Part shown: in pieces, positions 32,771 through 44,290 of the stretch
Layout: every line of letters starts with the position of its first letter
Numbering within the stretch: the first letter of the stretch is position 1
Assembly: GCA_027943335.1 (NCBI GenBank)
Contig: BSBK01006435.1
Coordinates: 136,501-200,500 of the forward strand
DNA length: 64,000 nucleotides
Reading direction: 5' to 3'
Source of the DNA: Chamaecyparis obtusa
Taxonomy: Eukaryota; Streptophyta; Pinopsida; Cupressales; Cupressaceae
Position numbers and translations under genes: made by a program
The notes under the pieces: model-generated
The model's database searches: none
What the model saw: the letters and a program-made list of their open reading frames with translations, nothing else
Told to the model about the DNA's origin: nothing

Positions 32771-34906
32771 CAGTCTATTTCACATCATTGGTTGATAAAA
32801 CTAATTGTAGAAAGATAATTAAATAGACAAAAGATTGGAACATGGGAAGAATTTCTGCAAATGAATGAGGTTGAACCTAGAGTGGTCAGCCATATAGGTC
32901 ATGGTGTTGGTTGGAGAGAGAAAACATCCTCTAGGGTTCATAAAATTGTTCAAAGAATTGAAATTGATCCTGAAGCCTCCCCTTCCATTTCTAGGTTGCC
33001 TTAGAAAAGAACCTTCAGTGCTAAAGCCTCTACTTCTTAGAGGAAGAAAAGAAAAAATAAAGAAGCTTCCAGTGTCCTTGAAGCATCACCATCTGTAAGG
33101 ACCAGGTCTACATCTAGGGAGGATAAGGGTAAAATAAAGGAGACAAAAGAAGAAATATTAGAGCCGTAGCCTAGTGGTAATACTAACAATGTTGAAGAAA
33201 CCTTACATTCCCCTAGGGAAGGACATTTTGGAAACCCTCCTGAAGTAGTTGTAGATGAAGTAGCCACTAAAAGAAGGAAATGAAAGAGTCCTCCAAGCTC
33301 ATCCATACCCCATAGGAGGAGAAGTAGAAGGCTTTTCAAGAAATATGTTACAGCTTCTATTCCTATTGTTAACCTTGAGTCTATTGAATCTGTAGAGAAT
33401 GAATCTATAGAAAATGAGTCTTTAGAAAAGTCCTCTTCTGAGGAAATGTTTCATCAAACTATAGCCTATAACACTACATTAAAAGATCGGAGTCCACAAA
33501 TAGAAGTTAACCCTAGAGTTAACTACATACTTATTGATAGTGATGAGGACTCTAAGGACACAGAGGAATTTGTAAATAATTCTTCTAGGCTAGATGTTAG
33601 TATGAATTCTGAGAAAACCCCTAACTTTGGGATGGAAATTATTGAAGAAGTGCCCAAGAAAAGTAGTCAGAATGGGTTAGAAACACTGGCTAAGGTAGCA
33701 ACTGATGTTAGTGAGGAAAGCAATGTAGTAAAAACAATTATTTTATGGAAAGGAGAGTCCTCTACACCAAAGAAAACAATAAAAACTCCTCACTTGCCAT
33801 TTGGATGGGTGGATATACTTAATCAGGAACCTTTACCCCCACCAGATTTATCTACACCTCTGGTAGAAGGGATAAACTTATATCAACAATTGTTATGGGA
33901 GAAGACACAATGGGAATTAGAAAAAGAAAAATTGAAACAATTCATTAGTGAGTAGGGCTCTCAGTTAGAACAAAAATTAGACGAGATTAAGGTATTGAAA
34001 TGGAGGATTGATCAAATCACAAGGTTAATTCCAGAGCTAATGGAATGTAGATCACCATCTCTGGTGGATGCATTATTCCTTAAAGAACAAATTTTTAATT
34101 TCAAATTAACAAGAATTGTGGAAGGAATCAATCCTTCTCTATCAACTCCTCAAGAATTTTACTATGCCTTTCAGTTTTCTCCAATGACTCTAAAAAACCT
34201 ATTGTGTGAATTGTACCTGCATAACCTAGTAGTCCCTGATGATACAAAGTGGAATTCACTCCTCTATGTAGGGGATGTGCACTTAAGAATAGTTATGTCT
34301 TGGATGCAAAATGAGATAAGCAGGGAACATTAGGCTGCACCATATAGAAACAATGAGATGACAGCTCCTTTGATGATGAGGCCTAAAGTTCAACATTCCA
34401 GGTGAACATATTTAGACTGGCTTTCTATCACAACAAACACTAGTGGGGTTAATAAAATATATCTAGTGCAAGAACAAGCTTTTGTAGATTGGGACCAACA
34501 TTCCTCACATGATATTGCCATAGAAATCAGTGCCTCCAGGCAGAGATAGATAAGGATGTCACATGATCTAAAGTCAAATGAACCTCACTCACCACAGAAT
34601 TTGACTCTTGCTACAAGAAGATTTCCATGGTACATTATGTTGGGAAGGACACTCCTTAATCATTGGTTTCCATTGAGGTTTCAACCTCCACTCTTCCTAT
34701 AGCCATTTCTAGCAATGAATGACAATGTAGTGAATTATGATATGGCCATTAAAGTTCCACGATGGGAAAGACTCAAAGAGACTCACTGATACTTTGACTA
34801 TGTTCATGATGAGTCTGGGCAAAGAACAACTAGTGACTTGAGGGTCCGTGCTAGCATTCAAAATTTCATGGTTGCTGGGGACTAGCAATAGTTCAGTTGG
34901 GGTGAA
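32771..34906 (+). pseudogene. X third ORF, C-terminal part
   Basis: It continues in the same frame across the V insertion (QSISHHWLIKLIVER) to about 34900, with roughly ten stops, many of the TAG type that a single transition makes from CAG. It has a Lys/Arg-rich central part (TKRRK, then PHRRRSRR, a nuclear-localisation-like patch). A 169-codon open stretch follows (33446-33955) with ILIDSDEDSKDTEEF. A helical region holds WEKTQWELEKEKLKQFI and LKNLLCELYLHNLVVPDDTKWNSLLY. The end reads NFMVAGD near 34880. With the first part it comes to about 890 codons. Its function is unknown and no transmembrane anchor is obvious. Confidence 0.6.
34893..34906 (+). other. X polypurine tract
   Basis: CAGTTGGGGTGAA immediately precedes the TG that starts the X 3' LTR. 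It is short but purine-rich and in the expected place. Confidence 0.5.
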
Positions 34907-35310
34907 TGGTGGGCTTCTAAATAGCCATCTTTCTCAGTACTTTTTATCTTGTTTCTAGAATAGTTGATTGCACATAGACATGAATTTATGGTTTTCAAGC
35001 ATATGAACTTATGGTTTTTATGTATATGTTATATATATGTGTGAATATAAGATGAAAATGTGGATACTTTTAAAGACATAATATCTGCTTGAATTCATGG
35101 ATAGGAATGGTAAATACAATAGCTATACATGTTAATGAATGTTTCCATTCCTAAGCTATGTTTTGGGCAGTTACCTCCTATAGCCATAGGACTTGCAAGA
35201 GTGTTAATTAAGACTTACACCTTTTCCTAATATTAATGATGTGGATATATATGTATATGGTTGGATGTGTGCGCATTGATTGTTTTGCAAGTGTTGATTG
35301 TGGACATTCA
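34907..35310 (+). repeat. X 3' LTR, part 1
   Basis: First 404 bases, matching 1153 to about 1556. Split by T at 35310 with ATTCA duplicated (35306-35310 and 62411-62415). Continues at 62416. Confidence 0.88.
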
Positions 35311-36542
35311 TGTAATACCCCAAAAATGGGCTATAGGTTCATTAACCTCATACATCAACAATACGAACGAAATAGACATCAATGTCCTAACCAAAGGCAC
35401 ATCTAAACATCATCGAATCCTATTTGATTATCCTAAATGCTGCATTGGGGAATATTCCTAGTAATATTCCTAATCATCATAATTATCTTTGATTTAATGA
35501 TTATTTGGCGATAAATCCAGTTTATCCTAAAGTTTGATTAATTGAATATTCTGAATATTTAATTAATTAGATTTAATTCTACCACTTAATTATTTAATTG
35601 AAGTTAATTATATTTATTCCTAAATTGTATTATTTAATTTTGACAATAAATCCAAAATCCTATGAATAATTGATTAAATTTTTATTTAATTAAGTAAAGT
35701 AAGTTGTCAATTTTTAATAATATTGTTTTTCAATAAAAGTTTGAAAAATAATTGATTAATCCAGAAATCAATTGTTTCATTTTTCAAAATCAGTTAAGTT
35801 GGAAGCAAATCACTTTATTATTAAATTAATTCATAAATAAAACATGCACAATCAAGAAAAGAAGACAACTATCAATTATCAATTAAAACTAAACTCTATT
35901 TTGAGTTGAACTCTACTTTTGCATGTTTTTGTGAGTTAAATATCCTTTATTTAAAAATAAATCAAAAATCAACCTAAGTTATTTGAGTTATTTATGGCTT
36001 TCTTTCATGCACCTCCAAAGCAATAGATTTCTATAAATTAAGGCCTCAGCTCTTCATAATCCATCTCACATGTTTCCATACTTACTCTGCCAAAATCCAT
36101 CCATGAATTGCACACTTGCGCTGTTGAATTGGAGACTAAAGAATCGATCTTGAGAATTCGAGTTGTTGTGAGATTTTCATTGTTTTTGCATAGTAACCAT
36201 ATCATTTAGAATATCATTGTTAGATCATTTTAGCATATAAATTTTCATATTAGCATACATTCATATCAAGTTTTCATTATCATAATTGCACAGAAAAACC
36301 AAAATAATAGATTAATTGCATTCATTCCATATCTAGATTTTGCATTCAAATCCTTTGTTTAGGTGTCGTCAAGGTCACTAATCTCAGTATAATCTGAGAA
36401 TACATACTCACATCTACTAGAAGGTAGTAAATCACCTGGTTGGTTTAGTTTTCAATTACTTGCATGATTTCAATTTCAAATAACCTCTAATGTTTTACTG
36501 AAGTGTTGTGTCTATAGATAAGGTACAAAATTTACACACACA
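35311..36542 (+). repeat. T 5' LTR
   Basis: 1232 bp, TGTAATACCCC...CACACACA. It is very AT-rich in its first 700 bases (TTAATTAAT-type runs). A TATA-like CTATAAATTA lies at 36031-36040. Short open frames inside are not conserved. The same family, inverted and diverged, forms the U LTRs. Confidence 0.9.
36031..36038 (+). promoter_or_regulatory. Candidate TATA box in T 5' LTR
   Basis: CTATAAAT at about 720 bases into the LTR. The same word is in the 3' LTR copy (about 61898). U LTRs have CTATAAAAAC at about the same distance from their U3 start. Confidence 0.55.
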
Positions 36543-36546
36543 TTTT

Positions 36547-36565
36547 TGGTGCTTGACGTGGGGCC
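36547..36565 (+). other. T primer binding site
   Basis: TGGTGCTTGACGTGGGGCC, four bases after the LTR. The intact form is seen in U (TGGCACCCAGCGTGGGGC). C-to-T and G-to-A changes account for the differences. Confidence 0.75.
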
Positions 36566-36700
36566 CTAAAAAGGGTTTCCCTTCAAATTTTATCAATTTC
36601 TATCATTTCTTGTCTTTTTCTATTCCCAGCTATGATTTTTATTCTCTTTTTGTACAATTTTTGTATGAGTTTTGTCAGAAACTCATAGCAGGAGATACCC

Positions 36701-36870
36701 AATGTCGTACGACAATTGATTTGATCAAGGATCGCATAGGTAGAAACCCATTATTGTCTGAAGGCTTGATGGTCGTGTGATCTGATACCTAGTGTCGTAC
36801 AAGTTTCTGGACTATCATCTGGAAGGTAACCCACTATCGTACGAGTTTTAGTACCAAGGTTCAATTGTCG
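36701..36870 (+). repeat. TCGTACGA-type iterated motif, first group (T leader)
   Basis: Copies: TGTCGTACGACA, a perfect 12-bp palindrome at 36703-36714; AGTGTCGTACAAG at 36791-36803; ACTATCGTACGAG at 36833-36845; and a decayed TTGTCGTTTC near 36866. Each full copy is preceded by CCCA or CCTA. Confidence 0.6.
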
Positions 36871-37353
36871 TTTCACTTTTTCAAGCAGTTTGTCAGATTT
36901 GGTTTTTAGATTTTGACTAACAGCTAACCCTAACAATTGAAATTGTCTATTTTTTATTGATTTTCACTAATTTTTTATTGGAAAAAGTGCAAGAATTGCT
37001 AAAAATAGGTAAGAATCTACTAAGCACATTATGAGGAATTAAGGTAACCTTCTCAACTGATAATGTTTCGATTTGGACTAAAAAATGAACACCTTGCGTG
37101 TCTAGCTTGAGTGCCTTTCTTTTCCATATCACACATTTCATTTGGGCTCTAAAAATGAACATAGATTTTCTTTCAAGCATCTTTGTTACACATAGTAAAT
37201 AGGTCCTATGAACACTATTCATGGCTCTTGAGAGAGTGAGTTTCTAGTGAAACTCTTCTCAATGAAGGAACCCTTGTAGGTAGGGAGGATACTGAGGGAG
37301 TCTCACATTCCACTAGATCCATGTGTCTTCAAATTTTGATCAATGCATTCTCT

Positions 37354-38585
37354 TGTTGGAAATATAGATGCAGTAACTGAGAGGGGGGGGAGGTGAATCA
37401 GTTAACCACAAAAATATTACCACTAATCCCTTAAATATCTTAACAAATTATTTACTGTGCCACTCGGTAAATATACAGAGAAATGCTAAAAACTTGATCC
37501 TTGAAGTGTGTAATAATTAAACTGTTCTTAAGCATTCATCAGTAATTAACATACATGAATAAAGAAAATAACATGAACACAAGAGACACCAAATTTACTG
37601 TGGAAACCCAATATGGGAAAAACCACCAATGTAACTAGTTACTATTTTTCACTCTTCTGAAGTGATGCCCGGTTAGAAGCCAACCCGGTAAAAGGTTACA
37701 AAGCACACTATTAGGTGTGACCTTATTAGAGGATTTAATCACCCTACTAGGAGTGGCCTTGTAAGAGGTCTTGAAACAATTCAATATAACTATTACCTTG
37801 TTAGAGGATTTACAAAATGGTTGTTAAACCAACTCGGTTAAGAGATTTTGATATCACTACTACAATTGCTAGAGAGCAACAATGAAATAACCTACAACTG
37901 AATTGTTGAATATAGATCTTTGTTCTATTTCACTAGATCCTTACTGATCAATTAAATCTTTACTGCTCCTCAAGGATATCTGACCATCCCTCAAAATTCA
38001 CACACACCTTTCTTCAAAATGATTTCTACATGTTGTATATCTTTTATCCACCATTTGACCTTCTATATATATATATTGCATTTCATAATCATTTAGATTG
38101 ACAAGTCAGCACTAATAATTATTGAAACAGTCAGCTGGGATAAAGAAACTGTAATAACAAAATTCTTTGAAAGGGCTGACCTTGCTCGGTAAACATTAAT
38201 CTTGAAAAGATTTCCTTCGGTGACCGAGAGAACTCGGTAACCACAGTGAATTCTGCAACATCCTTTGGAGACCGAGAGAGCTGGGTAACCACTAATTTCC
38301 TTCGATAACTAAGGAGGCTCAGTTAACACTGTTATCCTGTCATGTTTCCTTTAGACACCTGAGAGAACTCGGTAGACACTAAAAACTGCCTAGCTGACTG
38401 ACTGAGCTTGGTAGATATTGAGAACCGCTTAGCTGACCGACTAAACTTGGTGGATACTGAGAACCGCTTAGCTGACTAACTGAACTTGGTAGATACTGAG
38501 AATGATAATTGATATGACATTTGTGTGACATCAAAGACAACACATAGCTAATCCAACAATGTCCTTCAAACAATTGTATCCAACA
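37354..38585 (-). mobile_element. S: solo copia LTR
   Basis: 1232 bp (by coincidence the same length as the T LTR), TGTTGGAAAT...GTATCCAACA, flanked by TCTCT (37349-37353 and 38586-38590). The minus-strand direction is shown by the CTGAGAGGGGGG...GTGAATCAG block and the CCCAATATGGGAAAAACC block at the left end, as in the Y 5' LTR. It contains ACCGAG/CTCGGT words like V and a 37-base tandem repeat near its U3 end. No internal region remains, so it arose by LTR-LTR recombination. Confidence 0.88.
38385..38500. repeat. 37-bp tandem repeat in S (three units)
   Basis: Three copies of a unit of the form GCTTAGCTGACYGACT...CTTGGTRGATACTGAGAACC, diverged by a few bases each. It lies close to the U3 end of the solo LTR, where enhancer repeats are common. 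Confidence 0.75.
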
Positions 38586-39414
38586 TCTCTCTCTGGAGAT
38601 GTTGATAGATCATAAGGAGTTGACATCATAGATCTTTGTGAGATAATCTTGGTCTTAGCATGTCGAATTAATCCATCTTCTTTGTTTGGGTTAAAAGTGA
38701 AAAGGCTAGGGGATTATGCTCTACTTCCTTTTTGGATAGTACCAGAAACCCAAATCCTTGAATCTGGAACCAGTCTCCATGTGGTATATTTTGTGAGTCA
38801 CCTTTAGAGAGGGTTAACCATAGTGGACATTCCCTTAATTGGGTCAACCACGTTGATAGAACCTCAAGCGGTAATAGCCATTTTCACCATGGTAGTGACA
38901 ACCGCTATATAAATGTCCTATTGGAAGAAATCTCCATAGGTGTAGTCTCTTGTTGGGCTAACAGATCCTAAAGATTAAGTTCTTAGACTGTGTCAAAACC
39001 CCAATGTGCCTGGATTGGAGTTCACCCTCTTGGATCATAAAATTTGCAGAGTCAAACCATTACTAAAAACCCTAGTGAGGCCAAATTTTCATTTTCTAGG
39101 AATATGTGCATTAATGCAAAACTTTTTAGAACATACACAATTAGCACTTCTAAGGATTAACACAAATAAGTCACTTGATTGTTCATGCACAAGGTTGCTT
39201 TTGCCCTTGTTCATTGTTTTCAGACATGCTTGAAATCACTTGCTTGCTATTTTGCATGCTTTCTTATCTATCTGGTTACTGAAAATGAACAAATCTATTA
39301 CAATCCTCAAATTTGGACATTGAAATTTGCAAACAATCTGAAACTGAAAACCCAAATTTGCAAAAATTGAAGTAAAACACCTTTTTGGAGTCAACAGTCA
39401 TTTTGTAAGGTCAA

Positions 39415-39595
39415 AAAGTCATACGAATTTTGGATATTGTCATTTCAGAACCCATAGATTATCGTATGGTATCAGGTATATTTTCGTACGAGTTTTGCTA
39501 CCAATCATTTTCAAAAGTCAATTTCCCTCTTGTCAACTATCATATGAGCTTGTCAATTGTTGTTTCATGCTATACCCACTATCGTACGAGCCTGT
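39415..39595 (+). repeat. TCGTACGA-type iterated motif, second group (T leader)
   Basis: Copies include TCATACGA at about 39419, TTATCGTATGG near 39460, TTTCGTACGAG at 39482-39492, CTATCATATGAG at 39537-39548 and CCCACTATCGTACGAG at 39576-39591. Spacing is about 40-60 bases. Variant copies differ mostly by C-to-T or G-to-A. Confidence 0.6.
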
Positions 39596-40038
39596 AGAGA
39601 GTCTTTTGAGAAATTTCAAAAAGTTGTCAAAACTATCAGAGACCTGATTTTTAAAACTAGCCTATTTCCAGAATCTGTCAAACAAATCACTGTGTCAGGA
39701 ATAGAACAGCAAATACTAAGAATCCAATCACTTTCCTAAAGTGGCCTTTTGAATCTGATTTAGCTTTTTATTTAATCGATTTGAGTCTTTATCATCTTTT
39801 GTCGAAACCTTTTCATAACTATCAATCTTCAATCAATCATCAAAATGACTAAGTGTTGTGAAATCATGTCCGCTATCTTTTGGGAGTCTTCCCATACATC
39901 CAAGGCATAGTATCCCTCATCTACATCTAATCTATGCTTCAATCAATCAAACCTTGATAAGGTTGCATCATCTAATCATCTTGATTCAATTCATTCTTTA
40001 CTTGTCTTCATCTTATTCTTTTGCTTCACCTAGGGTTA

Positions 40039-42170
40039 ATGGTGGAAACTAGAGCTTCCTCTCACAATAAATCAGGAGAAGCACTTGACACTGGAGCTTT
40101 GTCTACTCACATAGGACCAAGTCTTGAACAACTCTACAATTCTAGTCTTTATGAAGATGATGGTCTTGGCAACTTTTGATTAAAAACTGGTTACATTCCT
40201 TGTTCATCAACTCATGGGGGTACTCAACAAACTCCACATCAATCTATCCTAGGTAAAACTCCCACCATGTCTCAAGCAGGGACAAACTTTGGCTCTCAAA
40301 GTTCTCAATCTCAACATGGTGTAGATCAGGAACCCACACTTGAAGAAATTTCTCAATATCAAAATGAGGCATATTTTTTACAAAGAGGCATACTTTTTAC
40401 AATTATCTCATCAAGGAGCTAAACTTCCTCCCAACTTTAATGTTGAAGATATCATTACACATGAGGAAGAAACTCCACTCACAGCTATGATGAAATAGAT
40501 GCATGCCATGCAAGTCAAACTTAATAACCTTGAGAAAGAAAAGGAACCCAAGGAGTTCTCCATGGAGGCCCTATGTCCTTTTCCATTTGACAAAGACTTG
40601 TACATGCCACCATTCCCAAAAAGAGTGGAGATGCCTAAGTATGATAATTATGATGGACACTTAGATCCCCAAGATCATGTCAGAGAATTTTGTACACAAT
40701 CTATGGAGTTCATGCACGAACCAACCTATCTGATGCCTCTCTTCCCTCGATCTCTAGGGGTAGCAACCATTCATTGGTTCTCTATATTGCCTTCTACTAT
40801 CAAAAATTTTGGGGAGTTGATCAAAATTTTCTATCAAAAATACTCCTACAATATTCAACACCCAGTCACCATGATCGATATCTGTAATCTCAAGCAATAT
40901 CCAGGAGAGCCATTCTTGACATTTCTCAAGAGATGGAGGAAGAAATTCTCTCTATAAGCTAGGCCTATTCTAGAAACTAAGAAACTAGAAATCTTCATCA
41001 ATAATCTTGTCCCAGAGATCAACTATCCTTTACAAATGCAAGATCATACATCTTTTGATAAAATGGTTGACAATGCAATCAAAATTGAAAAAGTACTTGT
41101 GAAAAAAGGAGAAATCACACTTCAAAAAGACAAGTACGAATCAAGATCCAGTTCTAAAGACAAGAACAAAAACTGGAACAAGAATAAGGGCATTGTCACA
41201 GATGGTGTTGTTGATACTATCTATGCTCCATCAAAGGCACCAGCTTTCAATCTAACTATTGGTACCCAAGCCATAAAAGCTTTAGAACAAAAGGTGCCTG
41301 AATCATCTCAAAAGAAGCTAGAGTATAAAAAGTGGTTTGCTGATAATAAATGAATGTTCACTCCTCTCAGAGAATATTTAGAATCAGCTATGAGAACTCT
41401 ACTAGCCAATAACATCATCTCTTTGCCTGATATCTGACCACCTAATTCAGAGCCTAAACCAAAATGGTGGAGAGAGAATGAATTCTGTGATTTCCATCGA
41501 GGTAAAGGTCACAAAACTAATAACTTCTTATGCTTGAAACATACTATCCAAGATTTGATTGATAAGGGAGATATCACCATTGACAATCATAAGATAATTA
41601 ATGATCATATAGCATTCATAGAACCATTTCTAAAACATGGTCAAGAAGTGTCATCTTCTCAACCTAATATGGGTGCAAAGGTCAATTATGCTTACCCAGG
41701 AAATAATTTTGTTATCAATATGGTTGAACCTTGTCTCTCTAAACATTTCAATATCATCACAATTGTATGAAGAGATAGAGATCATTCTTTAGCTAACACA
41801 GTTGCTCAATCACAAGCTCAGGCACATCTGAATGAACAAATCCCAAATTCATCAAATGTCCCTAAGATGCCCTTCAATCTTTCTTCCGTTTTCAAACAGA
41901 AGGCTGTTTCTAAATCTTCCAATCCTAAAGATAAAAGGCCAACATCTTATAGAATTGTTCAACAACTTCAACACACTAATGTGAAAATCTCCATGTTTAA
42001 GTTGCTTCGAATATCTCTAGCTCATAGAGCCATTCTAGATAAATCTTTACTCGGATCCAATGTTCTTGATGACCTTGATTTAGACAAGTTCCAGACTATG
42101 GTTGGACATCTTTCATCTCCGTAGTATATATCCTTTTCAGAGGAAGATGAAAACTCCTTGAGTCACCCAC
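40039..42170 (+). pseudogene. T gag
   Basis: The ATG at 40039 opens MVETRASSHNKSGEALDTG, a typical Ty3 gag start. The capsid part (40499-40957) has KRVEMPKYDNYDGHLDPQDH, TIHWFSILPSTIKNFGEL and LKQYPGEPFLTFLKRW. Later come PLREYLESAM and a knuckle of the Tat kind, CDFHRGKGHKTNNF followed by CLKHTIQDLIDKGDI (41487-41560). Ten or so stops and at least one frameshift break it. It would form the particle and bind genomic RNA. The stretch KEKEPKEFSMEALCPFPFDK is shared with the start of the U frame. Confidence 0.85.
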
Positions 42171-43148
42171 ATAACTAGCCCTTGCATATAGAAGTCTTGA
42201 TCCAAAACTATAGAGTCAAATGTGTGTTGATAGATGGAGGCGCTGGCCTAAACATTTGTTCTTACAACTTGATCACACAATTGGGATTTTTCAGAATTGG
42301 CTATTGATCCTAGAAAGAAAATAACTATCAAAGCCTATGATGAACAAGAAAGATCTTCTAAAGGCACCATTGTCTTACCTATTAGAGCAAGTCCAGTTAT
42401 CAAAGATACTATATGTCAAGTTCTTGATCTACCTTTGGCTTACAACATTCTTCTAGGGAGACCATGGATACATTAGATGAAAGCTATTCCTTCTACATTT
42501 CACCAATGCTTGAAATTTCCTTATGATGGAGGAGAGGTTACTATTCCAGCAGACATATCCACCACTTGCAATACATTGAAGGAAAGTGCAGATAAGCTTT
42601 TGCCTAATAACAAAGAATCTTCCATGGAACCAACTAAAGAAGCATCCACATCTAAAATGGAAGATCTTGCAAAAGAGGCTAATATCAAAGAAAATAGTAT
42701 GGGAGAATATACTATGGAGCCAGTCTTATCTTTGACATCTCTCCCTATCTCACCTAAGTCTTATGGACAATCTTTGAAACAATCCAAACTAGATTCTAAA
42801 GAACCTCTTGAGGCATATAAAAAGAATTTTGTAGCAGAAAAAGTCTCCAAGCAAGAATTTGAAGAGGATGAAGTTGTGCTTGCATGGCTATACAAAGATG
42901 AATCTGAATCCCATGATATTCAAACTAGTAACTCAATGGTACCAAAAGATCCTTCTAATTCATATGGCCTAGGAGATAAATTGATAGCTAAGATGGGATA
43001 TTTAGGTAAAGGACCTCTAGGAGTCAGAGGAGAAGGTCTTATAACACCTATCCCACATACCAGTAGAGTGAATAAAGACAAAGTTGGCTTAAGATTTAAA
43101 AAGAAACCCTTTCACCTCAAAGGTAATTGTTCTCATGTCATAGAGTAG
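42171..43148 (+). pseudogene. T protease and G-patch module
   Basis: The protease has RVKCVLIDGGAGLNICS (active-site Asp near 42232, DGGA in place of DTGA or DSGA). After a frameshift it has ITIKAYDEQERSSKGTIVLP and the closing NILLGRPWIH. The frame from 42477 is open for 223 codons. At 42960-43090 it contains a G-patch-like sequence: GLGDKLIAKMGYLGKGPLG, then RGEGLITPI. G-patch modules also follow the protease in betaretroviruses and occur in some plant Ty3 pol proteins, where they bind nucleic acid or aid RT. Here the Gly pattern is well kept. Damage elsewhere makes a functional product unlikely. Confidence 0.75.
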
Positions 43149-44290
43149 ATCACACCAGGTGAAAATCTTCTTAAGAAAGAGGAAGCTGAACCATCATATA
43201 GTGATTTAGACAGCTCAGAACTCATCCCCTATGAAAAATTGCCTAAAGAGATCAAAGACCTTCTTGATGATAAAGATGATCCAATCAAAAGAATTAATGT
43301 AGTAGAAACACAAGAACCTACTATCAATCAAGAGATAGTTGAAACATAAGAACCAGCTAATCTCAAAGACAATCAAACAAACAAAGAGGAAGGTGGTAGT
43401 TATTCTAAGATAGATTCTCATGAGTATGAATTCAAATCAGAATCTGAGGGTAACACTTCTTGGGGTATTCATCCTGACTTTAATCATGTTCTTAGATTTC
43501 CTAGAGGCATAGATGAAGAATCTAATGACTATGAATGGGGGAGCATTCCAGAAGAAGATGAGCTTATTACAGAGAAACATGTTAATGTTATTCACCAATA
43601 TGCACCTGAACCCAATGTAAGGCTAGAGTGAAATGATGAACCTATCAAGTCTGATCCACCTATGGCTGAATTATACTCCCACAATGACATTGAGTCTATT
43701 CATGAATTGAATGTCTTAATTTTTAATATCACCTTTGAACTCAAGCGTCAGGTTAGGACTAATGATGACAAATCCATATCCATAAACACTATCTCCCAAT
43801 CGTTCCCCACTTTGACTATCCAATATCTAGAACTTAATGATCAAACCTCCACAAATCTAAGCCATGGTATTTATACCTTCCCGAATGACTATGCCCTTGC
43901 TTGCTACCTCAATGCAGTCAAGCCTATGAGTACTTCCATCAGTGAACCAAGCGTTAGAATGACAGAGTCAGACATCAAGTATCTTAGTCATAAAAATAAG
44001 AATAAGAATAAAAAGAAAAAGAGTTATGAGGGTGAAAACCACTTTGTGGCAATCTTAGAACCTACAAAAGTAAAAATAAAAGATGTATCCAAAGGTGAAA
44101 ACCTCTCTAAGGTGCCTAAGAATGATATATTTGATGTCCTTCCAAGTCATTTATAGGACAGATCTCTAGTTCTAATTGAGCCCACTCAACCTATCAACTT
44201 GGAAACAATAGAGGAACCACAGTTGATTCATGTAGCACAATCTTTATCAGAAGAAGAGAAGCAAAAATTTACAACATTCTTAATAGAAAA
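43149..44290 (+). pseudogene. T pol linker between G-patch and RT
   Basis: An acidic, low-complexity coding stretch in one main frame with a few stops: SELIPYEKLPKEIKDLL, YEWGSIPEEDELI and, in an open run of 164 codons from 43662, ELNDQTSTNLSHGIYTFPND. It ends in a Lys/Asn run (KNKNKNKKKK). Long linkers of this kind separate protease and RT in Tat elements. No catalytic motif is seen. Confidence 0.65.

Larger units (their letters stand above)
36566..40038 (+). other. T untranslated leader (contains solo LTR S)
   Basis: No coding frame is supported. Homologous DNA occurs, inverted, in the U leader (57764-60430). Apart from S (37354-38585) its main landmark is two groups of a TCGTACGA-type repeat (see separate entries). 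The unoccupied S site is visible in U near 58880 and 58980. Confidence 0.65.

Noticed and set aside
36508..36780. 90-codon open frame after the T 5' LTR as a gene
   Set aside because: It starts inside the LTR, crosses the primer binding site and has no recognisable domain; the same leader in U is not open.
38552..38558. Earlier TCCAACA as the end of solo LTR S
   Set aside because: Ending there gives ATGTC outside, which does not match TCTCT at the left. The TCCAACA at 38579-38585 gives a perfect TCTCT duplication.
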